NCBI GenBank assembly: GCA_977017575.1
Contig: CDRNVI010000030.1
Location: 124,001-188,000 of the forward strand
Direction: 5' to 3'
DNA: 64,000 nt
From: Paramoeba atlantica
Taxonomy: Eukaryota > Discosea
Shown here: positions 32,305 to 43,787 of the stretch, in pieces
Numbering within the stretch: position 1 is the first letter of the stretch
How the letters are laid out: the number at the start of each line of letters is the position of its first letter
Position numbers and translations under genes: made by a program
Notes under the pieces: model-generated
The model's input: only the letters and a program-made list of their open reading frames with translations
What the model was told of the DNA's origin: nothing
The model's database searches: none

Positions 32305-33065
32305 TAAAGCAAAATTCGCATTTTTCAAAAATTTCAATTTTTTTCATATTTTAAGGAGAGAAAAACAACTTTCAGCTTCTAGCTTCCAACTTAAATACGT
32401 ACACAAGACTTACAAATGAATACAACGACACTGGTCTTGCAGATTCTCTAAGATGCGCAGCATCACATCGCCGCCATTGCATCGTAGACTGCCGTTGCAT
32501 TTTCCCTTCCTGGTATGAGTGGTCCCAAGGTGGCGTACATTCCCTTGCACCTTTTAGTACACCTCCACTTCTCGCCAGTGACGTGCATAGTGTAGGGCCC
32601 CTTGTGCGCTGACTTGTAACATATAACCTTCTGCGCCACCAAATTGTGGTTCCTTAACCACTACTACATTTTGATTCGCTCCAGAGAGAAATTTTGCTCA
32701 ATGTAAGATTTACTCGGCAAGAGAAACCACTACATCCTTTACAGGGCATGTGATGAAGAATATTAAAAGTCGGAATCTACAGGGCCGTTTATGTCAAAGT
32801 TGAACAATTCCACAGGTTGCATATGATGTCGAATTCAAATAAAATGTGCGAAATGCGTTAGTTTAGAACACAAGCCGATAGGGAAAAATATTTTCTACGC
32901 ACATGGGCCCCTGTACCCAAAAGATACAACGGTCCAAAAAGGCAATCTCAGGCAAAATTGACCAAGTATTTTATCATTATTTTTTCGATAAACTTTAGTT
33001 TTTAGTACTGAGTTTCTCCCCTTTCCCAGAAATCACTTATTTTAACATTAGTACATATACAGTAT

Positions 33066-34182
33066 TTAGTAAGGAATCTTCTTTCCTTTATATAATATGC
33101 ACAACTCGAGTCTTTTTTTGAAGGAGACATGCAGCTTCTTTATCGACTCCTTCGCTTCTACGGAGTCCAAATATGATTCACATACGCGCTTAATTTCACC
33201 TGCAGAAATGGGGCATTTACGGTTCTTGAATTGCTTTGTTTGGTTCCACAAGTTCTCAATTGGATTAAGATCTGGGGAATCCGCCGGCCAGCGAAGCATT
33301 AACTCTCCAGTTGTACTCACGTACCGTGACAAGTTCATCGCCTTTCGATCTTTCCACCACTTTTTTGTAAGTATGGCCCGATGAGCGGGAGCACCGTCTT
33401 CCATAAGAATAATGTTTTCATGAGTGGCTGCGTAAGGCAAAAAATGGGGCTCTAATATCGACTTGCGGTAATATAACGATCCGAGTTTTAATTCCTGAGG
33501 AAATTCTTTCCGCTTTTCCCCAGGTAGCAATTCACGCGAAGCTTCATCCTTGTAAAACTTGGTGAAATCGCACCAGTGGTAAAAAACGTGTCCGTCGCCC
33601 GCAATAGCACCCCAAATCATTACTTTCGTTGGATGATGCGTCCTTGACTTATACGCAATGTCAGTCGGACTTTGCCAAGCACCTCTGGACATGTCCCCCG
33701 CTTCCATCCAGGAGTCGTCAGAAAATATTAATCGCTTAAAAAATATGCCTTCGGTTGCCTCGTTCTCTTTTAACATTGATTGACAAAAAGCGACTCTTGC
33801 GTCCATTTTTTGGGGAGAGAGACAGATTTGATACTTTGGCCTTAAAAGAATAACCACCGTAGTAGAGTAAAACATGTAATCGAAAACGTGGAATTACCAG
33901 TCGGCCGTTGCTCATTTCTACGAAGGCGCATCTCAGACTGGTAAGAGAACGGTGCGTTGGATGGGCTGCCATTACGCTCGATAGCATTCCTTTGGCCTGC
34001 TCAAAATTTTTCCAGTTTTCTAGCACCTGGCGCACGTGTCGAACTTTTTGAAGTCTTTCTCCAGCCTTAGAACTTTTCAGAACATAAGTGCACGTCGAAC
34101 GGGGCAAAGCAAACATGTAACAAAGGTCAGCGTGCCGGTAAACGCCGCTCCTGTGAAACAATTTTATATAATCGTACTTCAA
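33066..34182 (-). CDS. Tc1/mariner-like DDE transposase, frame broken once (possible intron)
   Basis: The N-terminal part (33890-34182) has a helix-turn-helix-like stretch (YMFALPRSTCTYVLKSS). The catalytic part (33066-33860) has IFSDDSW (first Asp), MEDGAPAH (second Asp) and WPADSPDLNPIENLW (third acidic residue), with KVMIWGAIAG in between; this is the complete DDE/D set of the Tc1/IS630 group. The two parts are in different frames. A GT-AG intron, from CTG|GTAATTCC (about 33907) to CCAAAG|TATCAA (about 33840), would join them in frame as ...GRL-YQICLSPQK, which fits Tc1 consensus. Otherwise it is a frameshift. No ATG begins the N-terminal frame (TTG at 34182, stop just upstream), so an upstream exon may be missing. 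Confidence 0.75.
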
Positions 34183-34351
34183 GAAGTGCTCTTTCTTCCT
34201 TTACTATCTTCAGTTCGTTTTCTAACAGAGAGCATCGAATCTCAGCCTCTTTGCAAGTGAACTCACTGTTTTTCATGCTTGCGTTTACCCTCTCACATAT
34301 TTCATCATACCGCGTTTCTTGCTTGCAGTTACGATTTACAGCATTTCGTAA

Positions 34352-34906
34352 CTATCGTGTGCGCAAACGTCTTCGTAGAGTACGTTCGACGTTCCTCTTG
34401 CTTCGCACCTCATCCGCCGTTACTTCTGTTTGAATTTTTTCCTCGTCGTGACTTGGTTGTACATTTGGAGTTCTCGACTCGATCTCGTCCGGAGGTTCTG
34501 CTCTTAGAACCTCTTCTTCTGGTTGCTGAGAAGAAAGACTATTGCCAATCAATTCTTCAACCACTAGATCATAATTTTTTTGGGGTGAGATTTTCTCGTA
34601 TGGGATAGAGCTCGCGCGAGATGAAACATCCCCTTTTATTCGTGAGATAAAATCTAAGAAACTTTCATCTTCACCGCGTTCGACGTTACAAGCTAATTGG
34701 CCATATGCTACAAGGCCCTCCCCGTCACTCCACTCATCTTCACTAATAAGAGAGTTATCGCTTGAATCCACGGAGAAATCACTCAAAGTCCAATCCGGGT
34801 CATCACCGAGTGAGGATGGTGTTGATACGCTCAAATCTGAAATTGAGCTAGCATCAGAGCGAGGGGAAATACAGTAACTGGACTCCTCGTCCAGTTGCAA
34901 TGGCAT
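34352..34906 (-). CDS. Acidic ORF of the Tc1-type element (184 aa), with in-frame downstream extension
   Basis: ATG at 34906. Ser/Asp/Glu-rich (SVDSSDNSLISEDEWSDGEG), with FLDFISRIKGDVSS in the middle and a basic end (RTLRRRLRTR) before a TAG. The same frame stays open after that TAG for about 74 codons (to TGA at 34127) and reads as a Glu/Lys-rich coiled coil (EIRCSLLENELKIVKEERAL), overlapping the transposase start in another frame. So the TAG may be a recent mutation, or a splice may skip it. It lies between the element's inverted repeats on the transposase strand. It may be a second element protein or the spliced N-terminus of the transposase. No known domain. Confidence 0.5.
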   Translation of the reverse strand: MPLQLDEESSYCISPRSDASSISDLSVSTPSSLGDDPDWTLSDFSVDSSDNSLISEDEWSDGEGLVAYGQLACNVERGEDESFLDFISRIKGDVSSRASSIPYEKISPQKNYDLVVEELIGNSLSSQQPEEEVLRAEPPDEIESRTPNVQPSHDEEKIQTEVTADEVRSKRNVERTLRRRLRTR

Positions 34907-35391
34907 GTTCCAAGAAAGTAAAGAAAAAAACGCAATTTGGCAATTCTACAACAAAACACGTTTTGCATTTGATAGTATCAAATTCTTACTCTGTCGGATG
35001 CTTCAAATACATATGAACGCATGATTCAAATACGTGTGAGTAAAGACAAGCTTTTCTTTCACGATTCGAAGAGTTTTAAAAACAAGACGTTTTCTAGCGG
35101 CTCATCTGTACGAAAGGCGTCAAATATTACCAAAAAAAATATTAGTGTCTGAACCGCGCTTGGCGACAAAGTCATCATATTTTTCCTTTCTAGAGGAGGC
35201 TCGCGCCTATCTTTTGAGGTACATACAGGTATATAAAACATATATACACTTGTAAGAATTGTTCAAAAAATGCTGAACGATCCTGTAAGAAAAAGTCGGG
35301 AAAATAAACGAAAAAATGAAAATACGTATTATTATGAAAAAAAAGGGCGGTTTTCTGTCTTATTTTTTTCAAAAATGCGAATTTTGCTTTA

Positions 35392-36650
35392 ACTTCACCG
35401 CAAAACCTCCTGATCCCGGATGTTGAACCGCTTGAAGCGACTCAAGAGGGAGTAGCCGAAGCTCTCTCCACCTTTCACCGAGGGTCATCAGGTGGGGCTC
35501 TTGGTCTGCGACCGGAACATCTGCAGGTAGCCACGCAGTATCCTCATGGCGCGTATATCGGCCCTCTGGGGACAATCACCAAATTCATCAATCCCATGCT
35601 CGCAGGAAAAGTACCGTTAGAAGTCCAAGGCTATGCGGGGGGTCGATTGTGCACAAAAGATTGAAAGTTGAAAAAAGATGAACATGACGTACGCCCGAGT
35701 GCTGCTGGTGAAACCCTTCGTCGCCTGGCAAGAACGTCGCCTGCCTCGCGACTAGGGCACATGCCCGCAAACTCTTCAAAGGGCACCAGTATGGTGTAGC
35801 TACACCTGCGGGTGCAGAACGAGTGATACATCTCTACCGGAAGACCTTCGCCGAACACACACAGGGCGATGATTTTTTGTGTGCTGTGCGATAGATCGAC
35901 CTCAAAAACGCTTTTAATCATGTTTCGCGAGATTCTTTCACGCACTGGACGTGATTACGATATCGGGCCCAAAATGGGGATTACATCTCCACGCCGCCAA
36001 GTGCGAGCTTACACCACACCCCGCTTCCTCCCACCGTACGAAAATTTCCAGAAAGAGTTTGAGAAACGTGATGCGGAAGTACGAAACCAAATGAAGATAT
36101 TACGGTCCATGACGATGAAAGTTGCCAAAAGTTGAACATCCGGCAGAACCTGAAAGGGTTGAGCACAGGAACCTACTCTGATGTGAGTTCTCGGCAGCCA
36201 ACGTCCTCTAGCCGTTTTAGTGGCCTTGAGGGACGCGCTCTGCGGGCTCGAAGGAGAGATGGAGTCACTTGCTGAGGCCCCGGTCATACCCGTGACTGAC
36301 ACCCTCACCCGAGGGGATCGAAACGGCAAAGATCTTCGTGACGCCTTTCGCAGTCTCATCGGGACGCGTGACAACCCTCGCTGCGGCGCCTAACTTCACC
36401 AGTGTCTAACAGACATCGATTTTCCCACGGAACCGTGGCTTTCCCAATACGTGAAAAGGGAAGTAAAAGGTTCGGTAAGATGCCGACCGGACATGCACCG
36501 TTATGGAAAGCTCCTCGCAGACTCCCCTCCGGACTCGCCCATACCAAACGCCGAATCCAGGGGCATGCGACTCGACGTTTGGTCCCTCCTGTGTAAGATG
36601 GGAGCCGTGCTGCTCCTGCACCGCTGGGCGTGTGTAACATGACCGAATTA
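35392..36650 (+). mobile_element. Retroelement remnant, reverse-transcriptase region
   Basis: A fossil; continuation of 30840-32304 on the other side of the Tc1-type element. It opens with the stretch that precedes the polymerase fingers in eukaryotic retroelements (STFHRGSSGGALGLRPEHLQ) and shows further RT-like segments around 35640-35940, then degraded downstream sequence. Broken many times and clearly old. Confidence 0.65.
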
Positions 36651-36654
36651 GCTC

Positions 36655-37564
36655 TTTGTGTATGCTTCTCAAGGTTTTACCGGGTCTCAAAGTTGGAAGC
36701 GCTACGCTCCGTCCTCGTGTGGCGGCTCGAAGACGTACCTTAGGTACGACGTACCTAAGGGTCCCATAGGTTACCTTTGGGACAGTGGGCTACTACTTAT
36801 ATTGTACCCATACGAAAGTTTTACTCTTTGTACCACCTTTTTGCTCTTTTTCGTTTATTTTTCGTTTAGCATCCAAATCATATCAACAAACCTTGAATCG
36901 CATTCGAATGTTCACTCTCTTCTTCAGAGTCATCTTCTATCTCTTCATTGTCATCTTCGTAACACCTCCCTTCCCACTCCATTTCTTACAAACTTCAACG
37001 CCAACAAACGAGCGCAGATGCCTTCTTTCCAGATTGCATTCTTAGAAAAAAAGTGTAGTGAAACAACCGTTTCATCTGGAAACGAACGTTTCTTTAAGAA
37101 AGATAAATCCTCTTTAAGACTTTCATATCTTACTTTCGATACATACTTCCCCAACTTCCGTACTTCCTCAACTCAAACTCAGATTTCGTTCAAATCTGTT
37201 GTTTGAACTGTACGTGGGGGAGCCAGTGAGCCGGCAGGACGTCCGTGCTTCTTCGTACGTGGAGAAAGAGCATTGCTTGCAGTGTGGGGGACAATTGGGG
37301 ACTGCACGGGCACTTTGACATTCACCCGCATGGGAGGACGGGGTAAATGAAGAGGATTAGAGGGCGCGACTGTGGCCTCTATTGGGTTTACAATTATTCT
37401 TCCTCCGTTGTTTTCTTCATCCACGTCTCATCAAATTGAACGTGCTGAAGTGTTGCAGGAAGCGTCTGAATTCTAATTTAGAATTTCTATCAGGGGTATG
37501 AAAATATATCATATGTATATTTATAGTATTTGAAAAAAAATTATAGTACTATACATACTGTATA
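36655..37564. other. No gene recognised
   Basis: GC falls sharply after 36780. Open frames at 36658-37206 are T/C-rich and repetitive in composition and lack domain features. Confidence 0.5.
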
Positions 37565-38315
37565 CAGTGGTTTCAGTTGATCTTGCCCCCCCCCTCGGAT
37601 TTTTGATTTTTTTTATCCGATTTTGCTCATCTTTGCAGCATTGGAGAGATCTCGTTCCCCTAGCGAAGGGCTTTGCCGCCCGTTTTTCATAGAGACCCCC
37701 TGGTGCCCCCTGAGTGACCCGAAAGTTGACCAAAATAAAAACAAATGATATTTTTTTACCAATGAAAAATAGAGCAAAAAACGGATTTTCTGTCCAAAAG
37801 TTAACTCTGAAGGCAAAGAACTAGTATCCGGAATGGCTTCCATTGTTTTGCAACACGCTTCGAAGTCTATTTGGGATCGAATTCAATTGTGTCGCACACA
37901 TTGTGGAGTTGTCTTCTCTTTTGTCATTACTTTGTTCGACGTACTCCCCCTGTTTGGGGTATGAGGGTCTGATCTTCATAATGTAGAGGTGTTGACTAAA
38001 TTGAACTAGGCAATAGAGAGGGTACTAGACATAGAGCTTTCAAATTATCAATTTAGAACGCTATCACTCGTACTTACAAGTGCAAAATATGCAGAAAATC
38101 GGGAAAATGTGGCAAAAAATAGTTGTGTACACAGAAAAACTCCGTAAAAACAGTGTTTTTTGGACCCAGGGGGACCCAGGGGGTCTCTATGAAAAACAGG
38201 CGGCAAAGCCCTTCGCTAGGGGAACGAGATCTCTCCAATGCTGCAAAGATAAGCAAAAACGGATAAAAAAAATCAAAATTCCGAGGGGGGGGGGCAAGAT
38301 CAACTGAAACCACTG
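37565..38315. mobile_element. Tc1/mariner-type MITE with ~190-bp inverted repeats (751 bp)
   Basis: CAGTGGTTTCAGTTGATCTT at the left is inverted at the right; the arms remain similar through ATCTCGTTCCCCTAGCGAAG and CATAGAGACCCCCTGG (37565-37735 against 38155-38315). TA flanks both sides. CAGTG-type ends with TA are typical of Tc1-like elements. There is no transposase. A decayed relative lies at about 51800-51880. Confidence 0.88.
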
Positions 38316-38633
38316 TAGTATTATAATCTATAAAAATCTATAACAGGAAAAAGTGCTCAAAAACATTTTGATGTTCTCTTTTAGCACGATTGGCACCAAG
38401 TACAATGTCAATTTATGACAGGCTTAATCAACTTTCTTATGTTTCGCGTCAGAAAACTTAGTTTTCAGTTTTTTTGATTGTGCATTTTCCACCAAAGGAA
38501 AAAAAGAAGCTACCAGGACTCGTTTTTGAGGGAAAAAATCATCCAAACCCGCCAAAAATCCTTCAAAAAATTATAGATTTTTGTATATAGTATTTTGAAA
38601 AATTATAATATTACTAGTATGTAGTACTAATTA

Positions 38634-41005
38634 CATACCTTCCGCGTGTATGTGTGTACGTACACGTGTAAGTTAGCCACTTACACACTTTTTTGGTAAC
38701 CCGTTTCGTAACAGGTGTACAGTAAAAAAATAATTATATGTACTTACCAAACGAAACTAGTCAAATTTAATATAGTGTTTCATCTGATTACATTCTTTCC
38801 TGACTTTCATTTCTCTTTTTGCTTTATGGGAAAGCGATCTCGCGTAAGCAGACGCGGACACACACAGACGAATTCACTTTGAATGCGAAGAATACATGGG
38901 GAATTTAGCTGAGTTTTATGGGAGAATTCAAGACATCGGTTCCACCGATCGCATCAACATTCAACTCGGGGTACGAGAGAGGCTGCCTAAGATAACTTTG
39001 TTGAGCTGCGTAGGACACGTGCTTAACAACATTGCGAAACAGACATTAAAGGATAACGAAAACAAGCCCATTTTTCGACTTAAGCGTTCCTTCTGCAATG
39101 CATTCTACTCCGGAGCACAAACTAGTGCAAAGCAAGGCAAGTACAGGGCCTTAGGCGTCCAGCTTGCGAAGTTTGAGAAGCGAGTAGTCGACGCTGAAAT
39201 TTTTTTCATGCAATCATATGGGGCCCTCGGAATGGAAGACGCGCCCAATTCTTGGATACTTATTCTCGAATCCCGAATTCGGGAAGCACTTTACGTCCTG
39301 AAGCCCGTTGTGGGAGAGAGCGCGGATTTACTATTAAGTGAACTTAATAATCCAGATAATACGAAGGAAAAGCACGAAATTCTTATTAAACACGGAGCTC
39401 AGATTTCCGAAGCTTTGAACATTTCACGAGCCAATAGGGCCGTAGAAACCCCGAAACTAGGTGGCGTCACTCGGTGGGTGCTGGACAAATTTGTTTCTAT
39501 CTCTTTTCTTGTTAAAGAAATGCGCACTGTTATGGAATACCTGCACCGAGAACTAGAAAACGAACGCGTATCTAAATCGGTTGCGGAATGTGCTCGACTG
39601 ATTCGGGTTCACGGTCATGAAGAGTTGCAAGAGGAAGGAAAGTTGTTTTTAAGCGAATGCAAGGAATTGCACACAGCCCTTCGCCGTTTTTCTGACTCAA
39701 AGCGGGTACCAACTGCGACACGCGTTTTTCCAATGTTCGAACGGCTTCGTGAGACTGCTGCTTCTCCTAATGCCCCATCTGGGTTGAGTGATGCCATTGA
39801 ACGAAATTGGAGCCGGCTCGAAAGAAACCACGACATGAAGATTTGGCAGGACGTTATGTAGTTCTCTCCTATATGCATAGTGACTTATTTGCGCGTAGGG
39901 GCGCTAGTCCCATATCAGTGCATCGCGCCAACAACCTATTTTGCCGAGATGAGAGTGAAGATTTGTTCGGTATTACTGAGATTGCTTGGAATGCTTTTGT
40001 TACCGCCGCTAATTATCACATAAGTCCCGTCAAGCACACGAACGAGCACGTGTGGTTGGAGGACATCGGGCGGACAATGTTTCCGGAAGTGTATCGGGCA
40101 GCGAAACATTGGATTCGGCTTCCTTCTGTAGTAACGCAATGCGATTCGTGGCTTTCAGTGTTAAGTAACAAGTACAGTAGTCGACAAGCCAGTATTGGAA
40201 CATGTACAGTCGCAAATCAAATGTTTTTACGAGGAAACATGTCATATTTACCTTCTTTGGATAAGTCGATAAAACCTATTGAGCAGTGCAATACGCAAAA
40301 GGGAGAAACCAGTAGCTACTATACTGAAGATAACACGTGCACATCTGAGAGTTCGCATTCTGAAGTTGAAACCGATAATATTATTGATTCGTAACTTTAA
40401 GTGATTCTACAATGCGTCGTATATTTCATTGTATGTTTTGAAAATGAAAATTTCAAGATAATATATTTCAAGATAAGATAGGGCGGGGGGGAGGGTAGGC
40501 TTCCGGTGGGCCTAGGGGGTGTACACCAAAAAAAATATTCGTTATAATTGCATGTAATGTTTTGAATTTAAGCATTTTTATATCCTCAGATGCTAATTAC
40601 GATAAAGTATACTTTTGTTTTCTCATTTTACGTGGGTTTTTCCGTCCGTTCTTCTCATTCGCATTGTTTTTCCTATTGTAAAAAATGGGAAATTATTTAC
40701 ATATTTTATAAACCTATACTACCCCTGTGTATACAGGGGGATAAGAGTAGGAAAACTACTCAAAATAAAAAAAAAATATTGTTTCTGTAAAGCTGCCTTC
40801 TCCGAAAGCTCTCGGACTTACCAGGCACTGCCATCTCATTGACGGTACACGCGCCGACCAAAAACGTCATTGGTTCAAAAATCCAAAAGGTGGACAAATA
40901 ATATTTCATACTCTGTGTAAAGTGTGTAAGTGGCTAACTTACACGCGTGTAAGATCCCACTTACACGCTCATTGTGTAAGTGGCTAACTTAGCCCGGAAG
41001 GTATG
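38634..41005. mobile_element. hAT-type DNA transposon (2372 bp)
   Basis: Termini CATACCTTCCG and CGGAAGGTATG are inverted; TAATTA flanks both sides (38628-38633, 41006-41011). GTGTAAGTTAGCCACTTACA and its inverse are repeated inside both ends (about 38669 and 40930-40990). It carries two plus-strand frames covering the core and dimerisation domain of a hAT transposase. The usual hAT duplication is 8 bp; only 6 match here. Confidence 0.82.
38896..40394 (+). pseudogene. hAT-like transposase, N-terminus lost and frame changed once
   Basis: The first frame (38896-39861, 321 aa) has the hAT-type ISCxxHxLN-like LLSCVGHVLNNIAKQTL, the TRW motif in GGVTRWVLDKFVSISFL, and SDSKRVPTATRVFPMFERL, which corresponds to the PT..V.P stretch before the core's end. 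The second frame (39807-40394) has the dimerisation domain: MFPEVYRAAKHWIRLPSVVT, then DSWLSVLSNKYSSRQASIG and FLRGN. They overlap in different frames around 39807-39861, so one frameshift separates them. The BED-type zinc finger expected at the N-terminus is absent. A degenerate second copy lies at 44060-44900. Confidence 0.78.
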
Positions 41006-41140
41006 TAATTATTACTTCTAATAATAGATTTTGTAGATTTTCAGACCCCTGATTCTATTACAATCTAAGCATTTGCGAATTTGAACTTCTTGCCTACTAG
41101 AAAGCAAAATAAAATGGTAGATCAAAATATCTTTCTATCT

Positions 41141-41887
41141 CTATGTCCTTGATTTGCGTATCTTCGTGCCCTCAATCTCTACGAAGTAAGGATTTAGACT
41201 CTGAGGCAAAAGACTCTTCTTCACCTCACCTTGAAGTTCTTTATTACAACCCAGGCATAGACCCAGCAGACCTGAAGGTAATGAATCAAACTCTACCCAG
41301 CCTTCGAACTGATTTCTATTGAGATCAAGATAGGATAGATTTGGTGGGAGTCGACGTAGATCCGGAGTTCCCGTAAAGGCATTGTCATCTATCGCTAGGA
41401 ACTCAAGATTTAGGGGCAGACGGCCCAAATCGACGTTTCCTGATAGTTTATTCCGCTGGAGCACTAGTTGTCGCAAAGTTTGCGGTAAACATGTCAAATC
41501 GATTGATCCAGTGAAACTATTGTCGGAAAGGTCAATGATCGCAATTGCAGGAGGCAAGTCCTTGAGAGGTAATTCCCCACTAAGTTTATTGTGTTGAGCA
41601 CGAATTTCGAGCACTGAGTGGGGGAGAAATTTCAAACAGATACGGCCCCGCAGTTTGCGACCTGCCCACTCGAGCTTAGATACTTTATTTCCCTCATCAC
41701 ATATCACATGATTCCATTCACATGCTGGCGTGTTGGTATTCCAAGAGGGATCGGTATTTCCGACGTCTTTGATAAAGTTTGCAAGTTCGTATTCTTGTGG
41801 GACGTTGACACCACGAATCCGACCGGTACGTGACGATGGAATGTTCTCAGCCGTAAACAGGATATGCGAAAATGTCCTGCGAGACAT
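41141..41887 (-). CDS. LRR protein of the NVPQEYEL triplet (248 aa)
   Basis: ATG at 41887 (a stop lies two codons upstream). Leader MSRRTFSHILFTAENIPSSR, cap RIRGVNVPQEYELANFIKDV, SW 48-49, C56-EWNHVI-C63; seven repeats nearly identical to the 22.1-kb paralogue (e.g. GNVDLGRLPLNLEFLAIDDN). The ending differs: after EIEGTKIRKSRT it stops five to eight residues early, in a frame that diverges from the paralogue's tail. The hAT element ends 136 bp downstream. The hydrophobic upstream stretch found at 22.9 and 26.6 kb is not present here. Confidence 0.86.
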   Translation of the reverse strand: MSRRTFSHILFTAENIPSSRTGRIRGVNVPQEYELANFIKDVGNTDPSWNTNTPACEWNHVICDEGNKVSKLEWAGRKLRGRICLKFLPHSVLEIRAQHNKLSGELPLKDLPPAIAIIDLSDNSFTGSIDLTCLPQTLRQLVLQRNKLSGNVDLGRLPLNLEFLAIDDNAFTGTPDLRRLPPNLSYLDLNRNQFEGWVEFDSLPSGLLGLCLGCNKELQGEVKKSLLPQSLNPYFVEIEGTKIRKSRT

Positions 41888-41899
41888 TAGTTACTACTA

Positions 41900-43146
41900 A
41901 TAGTAGTACAATCGGGTGTCAGAAAAACTCTTAAAGTTTGATTAATAGCATTAAATGTATAAAATAAAATATAGTACTACTCCCCCCTCCATAAGTAATT
42001 ATAAGTATAAATTATAACTTTTTTGAATTATAAATTTAATTATAATTATAATTATATTTACTTATGGATGTGGAACTGATAAACCTGGAGGGGAGTAAAA
42101 GTTGTTATCTTAGATACTTGCCATCACAATTTCACAAATAAGCGCTTCGAATAGATAATCGTTTTATTACCTTTACCTTCTATACCTTGTCTCTCTGTCT
42201 TGGTCAGAACGTGGAGTGCTGGGCCCAGATGCCACCTGGTCTTACCCCCGAACCAACCCCAAACGTTCGTGCTACACGACCCTCGATAAGTCAACAAACC
42301 TCTGTTGAACGGCCGAGCCGTCAAACACCGATATGAAGCTCTATAGTCTATAGATGTTTTGGAAACATCTATAATAGACAAAAACGAACAAAACATTCAT
42401 GTTCGAGGCAATAAATCACTAAGGAATACTTTATTAAACATAAGAAAATATTTACAATGTTATCGGTAACTCTTCGATTGTCGAAAACTCTAGGTAAAGT
42501 CATCGGACGGCCGTCCGTTCGAAGAGGACTCATCGAACACGTCTATCGCTTTGGCGTCTGACCCCTCTTGTGCAAGCTATGTTACTTGCGGCAGAAGTTG
42601 GTAGAACTATTACAAAACGCTATCTAGTGCGTAAGAACCTGGATGCCAATTGAACCGATTTTTGAAGATGCTTCGGTGGCCAGAAGCGGGGATACTCAGT
42701 GAGGAGCGCAAGCGATTCTTTGGGGCCGTGGAAGCCCTGAAGTCCGGCACAGCCCTGAACCCGTGACGTTAGCCCTACCGTTCTTGTCGCGTTGCGGGAT
42801 AAATTGTGTTCCCACGAAGTCATTCTGACAGCGCAACCACTACAGGGCGTAGCCTCGCAATAAGAAGAGAAGACTAAGCCCTACAGAACGTCCAAAGACA
42901 TGCATGAAGCTTTTCGATCAGTCATCGGTACGCGCCAAGTGCCTTGATGCTTGGAGCTCTTGCGTCAGTGGACCCCGAGCAACTTCGGTGCATTTCTGGG
43001 GCCACTATGGACCGCTGGAGACCACTACGGGACAATCCGCGCCACGACAATTACACTTCAAAGTGTAAGTTGTGCATTCACGGGGGTGCACGAAATGGGC
43101 ATACAGGGGGGGGGGTCTAAAATTGGAATTTTTTTGCCCTACCCTG
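41900..43146. other. AT-rich then GC-richer DNA, no gene recognised
   Basis: 41940-42070 is almost pure A/T. 42180-42310 and 42620-42950 are GC-richer and look like old repeat sequence; no domain could be read. Confidence 0.45.
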
Positions 43147-43150
43147 AAAT

Positions 43151-43787
43151 GAGGGGCTGCGGGTGAAACCTCGTGAAACTTCGGTGAAAACTTGTTGAAA
43201 CCTCGGTGAAACCTCGTGAAACCTCAGTGAAACCTCTCGAAACTCAGCTAAAACCCCTCAAAGCCATGCTCAAGAGTTTGTCGTCCAACAACTCAGCAAA
43301 TAAAATAGAAATACAGCAATACTCAGTGCTGGATAAATTCATTTTAACGTCTTTCAAAAATCGGTTCAACAACGCCACAACCACGACTACACAGGATTTG
43401 GTTCTCTTGCTTGAAATTTTTAAGAGATCTATTAATGTATGTGGCATACTCATACTGAGGATTCACGCACAATGATCTATACACGAGAACCAATACAATC
43501 TGCACCACATTTTTTATTTTTCAAAAGGGTCAGAAGAGTTCTTTGTCTTACAATTGCTTTACTCTATACTATTTAACTTTAATTATTAAAATTACTATTT
43601 TTAAAATGTGACAGATAACTAGGGGGAGGGGTGACTGATAACTAGGGGGGTACAGTATGTGTGTACATAAATCAAAAGAACACTTCGCTAAAATAAGACA
43701 TAGATAATCAATATTTTCCGGTGATCACCCTCACAAAATTATTGTGCGTGCGAAACCTCGGTGAAACCTCGCGACCCGCAGCCCCTC
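43151..43787. mobile_element. Element with GAGGGGCTGCGGGT ends, 637 bp (copy B)
   Basis: Left end GAGGGGCTGCGGGT and right end ACCCGCAGCCCCTC are perfect inverse copies, flanked by AAAT on both sides (43147-43150, 43788-43791). Inside the left end runs GTGAAACCTCG-type tandem repeats (43164-43265), and two more units at the right. The interior has no gene and no similarity to copy A that I can see. Confidence 0.88.

Larger units (their letters stand above)
32307..35389. mobile_element. Tc1/mariner-type transposon (3083 bp) inserted in the retroelement
   Basis: Terminal inverted repeats AAGCAAAATTCGCATTTTT plus about six more bases match at both ends with one mismatch, and TA flanks each side (32305-32306, 35390-35391). 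On the minus strand it carries a transposase (33066-34182) and an acidic ORF (34352-34906). 32310-33060 and 34910-35389 have no gene. It is long for this superfamily (usually 1.3-2.4 kb) because of the extra ORF and long flanks. Confidence 0.85.
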
